Assembly: GCA_018241745.1 (NCBI GenBank)
Contig: JAFEDG010000146.1
Span: 1-64,000, forward strand
DNA: 64,000 nucleotides
DNA from: Pseudomonadota bacterium
GTDB lineage: Bacteria; Pseudomonadota; Gammaproteobacteria; Burkholderiales; Casimicrobiaceae
Direction of reading: 5' to 3'
The notes beneath the pieces are model-generated. The model made no database searches. It was given only the letters and a program-made list of their open reading frames with translations, and had not been told where the DNA came from. Below are positions 46,095-53,419 of the stretch, one piece after another. Both the position numbers and the translations under genes were made by a program. Position 1 is the first letter of the stretch. Every line of letters starts with the position of its first letter.

Positions 46095-47381
46095 CTACAG
46101 CGCGCTGGCGCGCGCGGCGACAGGCTTCGGGCCGCCCTGCGCCAATGCCTCGGCCGCCGGGCGCTTGGTCGCGACATTGGTGGACAGCGGGGCCGGCATC
46201 GCGCCGCCACGGCCATCATTGGCCGCGATGATGGCGTCCACGCGCGCGTCGGCGGCCTTGTCCGTCTGGTCGAACACCGTGGTCGCGTGCCCGATGTCGA
46301 CGGCGGCCGTCTTCGGCAGGCGTGCACCGTCGCGATCGCTCGTGTCGACCTCCGCCTGCATCGACAGGCCGACCTGCAGCGGATGCGCGTCGAGTTCCTT
46401 CGGATCGAGCGTCACGCGCACCGGCACCCGCTGGACGATCTTGATCCAGTTGCCCGTCGCGTTCTGCGCAGGCAGCAGCGAGAATGCGGCGCCCGTGCCG
46501 GCCCCGAAGCCCTGGACACGGCCGTGGTACACGACCTTGCTGCCGTACAGGTCCGCCGTCAGCGTCACCGGCTGGCCAACACGCATGCCGGCAAGCTGCG
46601 GCTCCTTGAAGTTCGCATCCACCCATACCTGGTCGAGCGGCACGATGGCCATCAGCGGCGCCCCCGGGCTCACGCGCTGCCCGAGCTGAACCGCGCGCTT
46701 GGCCACGTAGCCTGACACCGGCGCCGGCAGCGTCGTCCGCGCGAACTCGAGATAGGCCTCGCGCACCTTGGCGGCGGCATTCATCACGTCCGGGTGCGTG
46801 GCGACGGTCGTGCGGTCGATCCGCGCGCGCTGCGCCGTCAGCTCCTGTTGCGCGGCAAGCAGTGCCGAACGCGCGGTGCTGACGGCGTCGCGCGCATGCT
46901 GCAGCTCCTCGCCAGAGACGGCGCCGGACTGCGCGAGGCGCTCGCGACGTGCAAGGTCCTCGTTGGCGCGCGACAGGTCCGCCTCGCGGACGGCGACGCT
47001 CGCCTGCAACTGGCCCGACGTCGCGAACTGCGTGCGTACTTCACGCACCGTCTTCGCGAGCTGCGCCTCGGCCTGGTCGAGCGCGACGCGCGCGTCCGCC
47101 TGGTCGAGCTGCACCAGCGGCTGTCCCGCGTGCACGAACTGCGTGTCCTCGGCGCCGATCGCGACGACCGTGCCGGAAATCTGCGGCGTGATCTGCACGA
47201 CGTTGCTGTTGACGTAGGCGTCGTCGGTCTTCTGCAGGAAGCGTTGCGTCGTCCACCACCATGCGCCGAACACCGCCCCCGCCAGCACGAAGGCGGTCAG
47301 CGCGATCGTCAGCCAGCGCTTGCGCGCCGCCGTCGCGCGCCGGGGGGTAGCCGCAGGGGTCGTCGTTGCCTCGGTGCTCAT
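46095..47381 (-). CDS. emrA: EmrA/HlyD family membrane fusion protein
   Basis: The 428-residue adaptor has one N-terminal membrane helix (about 23-42), a lipoyl-like half (DDAYVNSNVVQITPQISGTV), a long coiled-coil hairpin (about 95-200), and the second lipoyl/beta-barrel part (APVSGYVAKRAVQLGQRVSPG). An AAGGAA ribosome-binding site precedes the ATG. It links EmrB to the outer-membrane factor encoded upstream. The last 60 residues are an Ala-rich extension. Confidence 0.93.
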   Translation of the reverse strand: MSTEATTTPAATPRRATAARKRWLTIALTAFVLAGAVFGAWWWTTQRFLQKTDDAYVNSNVVQITPQISGTVVAIGAEDTQFVHAGQPLVQLDQADARVALDQAEAQLAKTVREVRTQFATSGQLQASVAVREADLSRANEDLARRERLAQSGAVSGEELQHARDAVSTARSALLAAQQELTAQRARIDRTTVATHPDVMNAAAKVREAYLEFARTTLPAPVSGYVAKRAVQLGQRVSPGAPLMAIVPLDQVWVDANFKEPQLAGMRVGQPVTLTADLYGSKVVYHGRVQGFGAGTGAAFSLLPAQNATGNWIKIVQRVPVRVTLDPKELDAHPLQVGLSMQAEVDTSDRDGARLPKTAAVDIGHATTVFDQTDKAADARVDAIIAANDGRGGAMPAPLSTNVATKRPAAEALAQGGPKPVAARASAL

Positions 47382-47439
47382 GTTCCGTTCCTTGTGCGCG
47401 CCGCCACACGCGGCCGCCGCGCAGCGTGTGCCGCGTTCG

Positions 47440-47697
47440 TCAATTGATGAAGCTCACCAGCGCACTGGCCGCGGCACTGGCCGCCGTATAGCCGGGGTCG
47501 CTCGGCGGCGCCTCGACCAGCATCCAGCGCTGGCCGTAAGCCATCACCGCGAGCGCCAGCACGGCCATCACGGCCAGCACCCCGTTGCGCCGGCGCCGAC
47601 GCGCGGCGCGCCGCGCGGGACAGCCATGCGTGCCCTTGCCCTTCACTGCATTCCTGAATGTCATGTCCATCGTCGTGTCCCGGACGCACGTCGCCAT
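47440..47697 (-). CDS. small single-pass membrane protein in the efflux operon
   Basis: An 85-residue frame fills the gap between the outer-membrane factor and the adaptor on the same strand. It has a strongly basic stretch (RRAARRRRR), one membrane helix (NGVLAVMAVLALAVMAYG) and a short Ala/Ser-rich tail. Third codon positions are overwhelmingly G or C after the first 15 codons, as in real genes here. Two later ATGs (47670, 47664) are alternative starts. I do not recognise a family. Possibly a small accessory subunit of the pump; it could also be a fortuitous frame. Confidence 0.5.
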   Translation of the reverse strand: MATCVRDTTMDMTFRNAVKGKGTHGCPARRAARRRRRNGVLAVMAVLALAVMAYGQRWMLVEAPPSDPGYTAASAAASALVSFIN

Positions 47698-47706
47698 GCG
47701 TCCCGT

Positions 47707-49188
47707 TCAGTGCGCAGCCGCCGCAGCGACCGCCACGTTGCCTCCGTCATACCCACCGCCCAGCGCCCGCACGAGATCGATCGACAGCGAGCGCTGCCGC
47801 GCGCGCAGGTCGACGTCCAGTGCTTCCTGTACGAGGAGCGGTTGTTCTGCCGACAGCACCTGCAGGTAATTGCCGAGCCCTTCGCGATAGCGCAACAGCG
47901 CGAGGTCGTAGGCCTTCTGTGCCGTCGCGATCGCGAGCTTCTGCTCGCGGCGCTGCGCGTCGACGCTGCGGAACGCGGCGAGGTCCTGCGCGACGTCGCG
48001 CAACGCGTCCGCGAGCGCCTGGTTGTAGGCGTCGACGGCCAGGTCGTAATCGGCGTCCTTGCCTGCGAGGTTGGCGCGCAGCCGGCCCGCGTCGAAGATC
48101 GGCAGCGTGAACGCCGGGCCCGCCCCATACATCCGGTTGGCCGTGTTGAAGAACCCGGTGCCCAGGCTCTGCAGGCCGATGAATGCCGCCAGGTTGATGT
48201 TCGGATAGAACTCCGCGTGGGCGGCGTCGATGTCCTTCGCCGCGGCCTCGATCCGCGCCTTCTGCGCGACGATGTCCGGGCGCCGCGCGAGCAGCTCGGC
48301 GGGAAGGTGTGACGGCAACGCGGCCACCGGCGGCGCCGCGAGGCGGGGTCGCGCGAGCGCCAGCCCGCGGTCCGGGCCAGCCCCGACGAGCGCGGCCAAC
48401 GCGTATTGCGCATGCTCGATCGCCTCGTCGAGCTGCGCGATCCGTTCGCGCGTCGCGGGGACCGCGCCTTCGGCCTGCTTGAGCTCGAGCTGCGAGTCGA
48501 TGCCGGCCGCGTTGCGGTCGCGGGTCAGGCTGAAGATGTGCTCGCGTTCCGCCAGCGTGCGCTCCTCGATGTCGCGCTGCTCGTACGCGCGTTGCAGCTC
48601 CGCGTACGTGCCTGCGATGGACGCCGTCAGCGCGAGGCGCGCCGCATACGCGTCGACGCGGGCCGCCGTCACCTGCCCGGCGGCGCTTTCGTAGCGCGCA
48701 CGGTGCTTGCCCCAGAAGTCGATTTCCCAGTCGAGCGTCATCTCCAGCGTGCTGAACGACCCCACGTGCCCGGCGAACGGCGGCGGGTAGATGCCGTGCT
48801 CGGAGAAATGCTGGCGCGTATAGCTGCCATCGGCACCGACGCTCGGGTAGAGCCCGGCGCGCGCGCCGGAAGCGGCGGCCAGCGCCTTGCGCGTACGTGC
48901 CTCGGCCGCGGCCAGCGTCGGGCTGCCGGCGAGCGCTTCGTCGATCAATGCGTCGAGTTGCGGGTCCTGGTACGCCTTCCACCAGTCGGCCGCCGGACCT
49001 TGCGCCGTCAGCGGTGCCAGCGCGAGCGTCCGTTCGGCCGCCAACGTCGCCGGGTCTCGCGGGCTGGCCGTCGTGTCGAGCCCGCTGCTGCTCGCGCACG
49101 CGGCCAGCACCAGGGCCGCAAGCGAGGCGGCGACCGTTGTCCTCGGTTGCGCCAGGCGGTCGAAACGGTATCGGAAAGCGGATGACAT
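47707..49188 (-). CDS. outer membrane efflux lipoprotein (OprM/NodT family)
   Basis: The 493-residue TolC-like protein has a lipobox LVLAAC (Cys31) and two repeats of the outer-membrane efflux domain, with PDIVAQKARIEAAAKDIDAA and EFYPNINLAAFIGLQS typical of the NodT group. It forms the outer-membrane channel of the tripartite pump. It lies 35 nt after marR and is followed by the small protein, emrA and emrB in one operon. Confidence 0.93.
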   Translation of the reverse strand: MSSAFRYRFDRLAQPRTTVAASLAALVLAACASSSGLDTTASPRDPATLAAERTLALAPLTAQGPAADWWKAYQDPQLDALIDEALAGSPTLAAAEARTRKALAAASGARAGLYPSVGADGSYTRQHFSEHGIYPPPFAGHVGSFSTLEMTLDWEIDFWGKHRARYESAAGQVTAARVDAYAARLALTASIAGTYAELQRAYEQRDIEERTLAEREHIFSLTRDRNAAGIDSQLELKQAEGAVPATRERIAQLDEAIEHAQYALAALVGAGPDRGLALARPRLAAPPVAALPSHLPAELLARRPDIVAQKARIEAAAKDIDAAHAEFYPNINLAAFIGLQSLGTGFFNTANRMYGAGPAFTLPIFDAGRLRANLAGKDADYDLAVDAYNQALADALRDVAQDLAAFRSVDAQRREQKLAIATAQKAYDLALLRYREGLGNYLQVLSAEQPLLVQEALDVDLRARQRSLSIDLVRALGGGYDGGNVAVAAAAAH

Positions 49189-49223
49189 GGGATCGGTGGC
49201 CCGCGCGGCGCGCGGGCGATAGG

Positions 49224-49733
49224 TCAGTTCGTGTCGTAGTCCGGCCGTGCGACGGCGGCGCCGTTGGCGAGCATCCGCGCGAGCAGCTGCTCGAGCTGCG
49301 TCACCTCCGCCGCGCTGAATCCGCGCAGCAGGCTACGGACGACGCGCCCTGCCGCGGCGACGATGTCCGGATAGAGCGCCGTGCCGGCCGGCGTCAGCGC
49401 GAGCCTGACCTTGCGCCGGTCTTCCGGACAGCGCTCGCGCGTCACCAGGCCTTTCTTCTCCAGCCGGTCCAGCATCCGCGTCATCGCACCCGGGTCGTAC
49501 GAGACGCCCTTGCACAGCGATGCAGTCGAATCGGCCTGCCCGCTCCCGAGGTTCACCATCACGACGTATTGCGCCGACGTGATGTCGAACGCTGCGAGCT
49601 CGGCATCCATCGCTTCCATCAGCGTGATCTTGAGCCGGGCGAGCACGCGCCCGATGCCCGTCAGCGGGTCGTATTGCCAGTTTGGGGGAAACGGGTCGGC
49701 GAGCGTTTCGCCGCGCTGCAGCATCGTGTCCAT
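49224..49733 (-). CDS. MarR family transcriptional regulator of the efflux operon
   Basis: A 169-residue winged-helix repressor with the MarR core (ITSAQYVVMVNL, SYDPGAMTRMLDRLEKKGLV, RCPEDRRKVRLALTPAG). I chose the ATG at 49733 because an AGGAA ribosome-binding site sits just upstream; a frame 19 codons longer starts inside the promoter -10 region. It is the first gene of the marR-OMF-small protein-emrAB operon and probably autorepresses it through the palindrome at 49800-49811. Confidence 0.92.
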   Translation of the reverse strand: MDTMLQRGETLADPFPPNWQYDPLTGIGRVLARLKITLMEAMDAELAAFDITSAQYVVMVNLGSGQADSTASLCKGVSYDPGAMTRMLDRLEKKGLVTRERCPEDRRKVRLALTPAGTALYPDIVAAAGRVVRSLLRGFSAAEVTQLEQLLARMLANGAAVARPDYDTN

Positions 49734-49792
49734 GGGGGTCGCTTCCTCGTGCGCGTATCCGGTGCCGGGTGCGTCGTACCGGCATGGCACAT

Positions 49793-49821
49793 ATTATTGT
49801 TGCCTAAGCAATCTTTGTCAA
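49793..49821 (-). promoter_or_regulatory. sigma-70 promoter of the marR-efflux operon
   Basis: On the minus strand: TTGACA (49821-49816), a 17-nt spacer and AATAAT (49798-49793). The consensus -35, ideal spacing and near-consensus -10 make this the strongest promoter visible in the window, which suits tight repression. Confidence 0.85.
49800..49811. promoter_or_regulatory. probable MarR operator
   Basis: TTGCCTAAGCAA, an inverted repeat of TTGC/GCAA that sits wholly inside the spacer of the marR promoter. Binding there would block RNA polymerase. Confidence 0.65.
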
Positions 49822-50089
49822 GGCTTTAATTGCATCAGTGACAATTGCCCAGCGCGTTGATTGCCTTGGCAGTAATCTCAGCACGGTTACGGAACGAAGG
49901 CTTCAGAAACATTCTGTTACCAACATCCGGCCGCTTGGGGGCCCCCGCGCGCCCCGGGATCCCCCGCAATCGGCGAATATCGCCCGCTCGACACCACAAA
50001 CCGCCGAAACGCAGTCGTCTGAGCCCGCTTCCACCGGCGTTCGCGAGGATCGCGCCAACGGCCTGTCACGAAGGATGCGGAGGAAAGCG

Positions 50090-50563
50090 ATGGGGCGACT
50101 CGAAGCGCTCGGGAAGGACGTCGTCGGCGGGATCCTGATGATCGCGATCGGGATCTGGGTGACGATCCAGTCTCACCAATACCCGGCCGGAACGATGAGC
50201 CGGATGGGCCCGGGATTCTTCCCGACCGCGCTCGGGGTCATCATGATCCTGCTGGGCATCGCGATCACCGCGGTGGGCGTGCTCGCCCGCCGCACCAAGC
50301 CTGCCGTCGCCGAGAAGCAGCTCCCCCCGGAATGGAAGGCGTGGACGCTGATCTCGCTCAGCATCGTCGCGTTCATCGTCTTCGCCCGCTACGGCGGCCT
50401 CATCCCGGCGACGTTCGCGATCACGTTCATCTCGGCGTTCGCCGACCGCGACAACACGTGGAAGAGCGCGCTCGTCCTCGCGCTCGGCATGTGCGCGATC
50501 GCGTGGATCGTGTTCTGGTGGGCGCTGCAGTTGCAGCTGCCGCTGTTCCAGTGGGGGGCGTGA
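50090..50563 (+). CDS. tctB: tripartite tricarboxylate transporter TctB family protein
   Basis: A 157-residue protein with four membrane helices, the size and pattern of the small TctB subunit. The opening GKDVVGGILMIAIGIWVTIQ and GPGFFPTALGVIMILLG fit the family. A GGAGG ribosome-binding site (50079-50083) fixes the ATG at 50090. tctA starts 4 nt after its stop. Confidence 0.88.
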   Translation: MGRLEALGKDVVGGILMIAIGIWVTIQSHQYPAGTMSRMGPGFFPTALGVIMILLGIAITAVGVLARRTKPAVAEKQLPPEWKAWTLISLSIVAFIVFARYGGLIPATFAITFISAFADRDNTWKSALVLALGMCAIAWIVFWWALQLQLPLFQWGA

Positions 50564-50567
50564 CGCG

Positions 50568-52136
50568 ATGATCGGGCAGTCCCTGCACGACCTGTTCTAC
50601 GGCTTCGGCGTCGCGCTGGAGCCGCACAACATCATGTGGTCGTTCTTCGGCGTGCTGATCGGCAACCTGATCGGCGTGCTGCCGGGCATGGGCGCGCTGT
50701 CGGCGATCTCGATGCTGCTGCCGCTGACGTACACGATGCACCCGGTGCCGGCGATCCTGATGCTCGCCGGCATCTTCTACGGGTCGCAGTACGGCGGCGC
50801 GATCGGCGCCATCCTGCTCAACCTGCCATCCCATCCGCCGCATGCGGTGACGTGCCTCGACGGCTACCCGATGACACGCGCCGGCAAGGGCGGCACGGCA
50901 CTCGGCATCACGATGATCTGCTCGTTCTTCGCAGCGTCGTTCGGGATCATGGTGATGGTGTTCGCGTCGCCGCTGCTGGTGTCGATCGCGTTCAAGTTCG
51001 GGCCGACCGAGATCTTCTCGATCATGCTGCTGGGCCTGATCGCCGGCGGCACGATGTCGCGCGGCTCCCCGCTGAAGGGGGTCGCGATGACCGTGTTCGG
51101 GCTGATCGTCGGCTGCGTCGGCACCGACGTGAACAGCGGCGCGATGCGCTTCACGTTCGGCTTCCCGGAGCTCACCGACCGCGTCGAGCTCGTCGCGCTG
51201 GCGATGGGCCTGTTCGGCGTCGCCGACTTCCTGCGCAGCGTCAACCGGATGCACTTCGTCGGCAACGAGACCAAGGTGCGCCTGCGCGACATGCGACCCA
51301 GCAAGGACGAGATGAAGAAGGCGTTCCTGCCGATGGTGCGGGGCACGCTGGTCGGCACGCTGTTCGGCGCGATGCCGGGCACCGGGCCGACGATCACGAC
51401 GTTCATCGCCTATGCGGTCGAGCGCAAGGTGTCCAAGCATCCGGAGCGCTTCGGCCAGGGCGAGATCGCCGGCGTCGCGGCGCCGGAAGCGGCTTCGCAC
51501 TCGAAGACGCAGGTCGACTTCATCCCGACGATGAGCCTTGGCATCCCCGGCGACGCGGTGATGGCGCTGCTTCTGGGCGCGCTGCTGATCCAGGGCATCC
51601 AGCCGGGACCGCAGTTGATCAGCGAGCACGCCGACCTGTTCTGGGGCCTGATCGCGAGCTTCTGGATCGGCAACGTGCTGCTGATGGTGCTGAACGTGCC
51701 GATGATCGGCGTCTGGGTCAAGCTGCTGCAGGTCCCCTACCGCTACCTGTTCCCGTCGGCACTGTTCTTCATCGCCGTCGGCGTCTACTCGACGAACAAC
51801 AGCCTGTTCGAGATCGGCGAGGTCCTGGTGTTCGGCATCATCGGCGCCGTCCTGCTCGCGCTGGACTTCCCCGTCGCGCCGATCCTGCTCGGCTACGTGC
51901 TGGGGCCGCTCGTCGAGGAGAACTTCCGGCGCGCGCTGCTCTTGTCGCGCGGCGACATGACCGTGTTCTTCACGCACGGCATCAGCGCCGCGTTCATGAC
52001 GATCTCGATCCTGCTCGTCGCGGCGCAGGTGTTCTTCGGGTTGCGCAATGCGCTGCGGGCGCGGCAGGGACGCAAGCCCGAGCACTTGTTGCCCGCAGCT
52101 GGCAAGCCGCTCGACGAGATCGCGGTCGAGGAGTAG
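50568..52136 (+). CDS. tctA: tripartite tricarboxylate transporter permease TctA
   Basis: The 522-residue permease has about 11-12 membrane helices and family motifs GVLPGMGALSAISMLLPLTY, FYGSQYGGAIGAILLNLPS and GAMPGTGPTITTFIAYAVER (the repeated GxxPGxG signature). It imports carboxylates together with TctB and a periplasmic TctC, but no tctC is found on either side. Confidence 0.93.
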   Translation: MIGQSLHDLFYGFGVALEPHNIMWSFFGVLIGNLIGVLPGMGALSAISMLLPLTYTMHPVPAILMLAGIFYGSQYGGAIGAILLNLPSHPPHAVTCLDGYPMTRAGKGGTALGITMICSFFAASFGIMVMVFASPLLVSIAFKFGPTEIFSIMLLGLIAGGTMSRGSPLKGVAMTVFGLIVGCVGTDVNSGAMRFTFGFPELTDRVELVALAMGLFGVADFLRSVNRMHFVGNETKVRLRDMRPSKDEMKKAFLPMVRGTLVGTLFGAMPGTGPTITTFIAYAVERKVSKHPERFGQGEIAGVAAPEAASHSKTQVDFIPTMSLGIPGDAVMALLLGALLIQGIQPGPQLISEHADLFWGLIASFWIGNVLLMVLNVPMIGVWVKLLQVPYRYLFPSALFFIAVGVYSTNNSLFEIGEVLVFGIIGAVLLALDFPVAPILLGYVLGPLVEENFRRALLLSRGDMTVFFTHGISAAFMTISILLVAAQVFFGLRNALRARQGRKPEHLLPAAGKPLDEIAVEE

Positions 52137-52240
52137 CGCCGCGCGCCGTGCGTAACGGCGCGCTGGCCGCCGCCGCGGCGGTGCGCGCATAATCCGGGGG
52201 AAGGCGCGGCGCATGATGCGCGCGCCGCACCCCCCGGCCC

Positions 52241-52777
52241 ATGAACGCACCACGCCCGTCCCTCGCCGTCCCGCTGCAGCCGATCGACCACGTCGAAGGC
52301 CCGCGCAACGCCCGCGTCATCGTCGTCGAATACGGCGATTTCGAATGCCCGTCCTGCATCCGCGCCTATCCTGCGGTGGCGCTGCTGCATCGCCACTTCC
52401 ACGGTCGCGTGTGCTTCGTCTACCGGCACTTCCCGCTCACCGACGTGCACCCGCACGCCGAACTCGCGGCCGAGGCGGCGGAAGCCGCGGCGGCGCAAGG
52501 CCATTTCTGGCCGTTCCACAACCGCCTCTTCGAGCATGCCGGCACGCTGACGCCGCATGCGCTGCGCGAGCACGCGCGTGGCGTGGGGCTGGACCTCGAG
52601 CGCTATGACGCCGAAATGCGGGACCGCATCTACCTGCAGCGGATCCACGAGCAGCACGACGGCGGCGCGCGCTCCGGAGTCCGCGGCACGCCCACGTTCT
52701 TCGTCAACGGCGTCGTCGCCGACGTGTCGTTCGGCGCCGCGCACCTGATGGAGACCATCGAAGCCGCGTTGCGTTGA
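52241..52777 (+). CDS. DsbA family thioredoxin-like protein, no signal peptide
   Basis: A 178-residue protein with the DsbA/FrnE-like fold: active site ECPSCIRAY (Cys36, Cys39), helical insert, and the cis-Pro motif GVRGTPTFFVNG. It has no signal peptide, so it should act in the cytoplasm. A CATAAT -10-like box lies at 52188-52193. It precedes dps by about 93 nt, so a role in redox or oxidative-stress defence is plausible but unproven. Confidence 0.87.
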   Translation: MNAPRPSLAVPLQPIDHVEGPRNARVIVVEYGDFECPSCIRAYPAVALLHRHFHGRVCFVYRHFPLTDVHPHAELAAEAAEAAAAQGHFWPFHNRLFEHAGTLTPHALREHARGVGLDLERYDAEMRDRIYLQRIHEQHDGGARSGVRGTPTFFVNGVVADVSFGAAHLMETIEAALR

Positions 52778-52870
52778 CATCCTCCGGCGTTGCGCCCCGT
52801 GTCGAAGCCGACGGTCGCACACGCGAAGCCCCGCCATCTCAATCCTCGATCGACTCCACGGAGAACCCCG

Positions 52871-53419
52871 ATGAAAGCCAAAGCCAAGTCCAAGTCCACG
52901 CTCAAGGGTGCCGCCGCCAAGCGCGCGTCGCCGATGACCGGCAACCGTCCGCTCGGCGCCGAAGCCACGCGCGACATCGCTGCCGGCCTCAACCTGCTGC
53001 TCGCCGACGTGTTCGCGCTGTACCTCAAGACCAAGAACTTCCACTGGCACATGTCCGGGCCGCACTTCCGCGACTACCACCTGCTGCTCGACGAGCAAGC
53101 GGACCAGATCTACGCGATGACGGACCCGATCGCGGAGCGCGTGCGCAAGCTGGGCGGTACGACGCTGAAATCGATCGGGCACATCGCGCGCACGCAGCGC
53201 GTGCTGGACAACGACGCCGACTACGTGACGCCGCTGGACATGCTCGCGGAGCTGCGCGATGACAACCAGTCGATGGCCGACCACATGCGCGCCGTGCATG
53301 CCGTCTGCGACGAGCATAACGACGTCGCCACTGCGAGCCTGCTCGAGGTCTGGATCGACGAGACCGAGCGTCGCGCCTGGTTCCTGTTCGAGGCGAGCCA
53401 CCCCGGCGAAGCCGCTTGA
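52871..53419 (+). CDS. dps: DNA starvation/stationary phase protection protein Dps
   Basis: A 182-residue ferritin-like protein with the Dps ferroxidase residues in KNFHWHMSGPHFRDYHLLLDEQADQ (His58, Asp/Glu around 74-78). The Lys-rich N-terminal tail (residues 1-20) suggests DNA binding. A GGAG ribosome-binding site lies 9 nt before the ATG; a longer frame upstream is not supported. Its stop overlaps the next start as TTGA. Confidence 0.94.
   Translation: MKAKAKSKSTLKGAAAKRASPMTGNRPLGAEATRDIAAGLNLLLADVFALYLKTKNFHWHMSGPHFRDYHLLLDEQADQIYAMTDPIAERVRKLGGTTLKSIGHIARTQRVLDNDADYVTPLDMLAELRDDNQSMADHMRAVHAVCDEHNDVATASLLEVWIDETERRAWFLFEASHPGEAA

Larger units (their letters stand above)
49734..50089. 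other. marR/tctB divergent control region
   Basis: This 356-bp gap holds the marR promoter and operator (49793-49821), a related near-palindrome at 49861-49872 (TTGCCTTGGCAG) and, at its right end, the strong tctB ribosome-binding site. Its A+T content is visibly higher than that of the genes between 49790 and 49920. I see no gene in it. Confidence 0.6.

Noticed and set aside
49734..49790. Upstream start for the MarR regulator
   Set aside because: It runs up to the -10 box of its own promoter, and a proper ribosome-binding site precedes the ATG at 49733.
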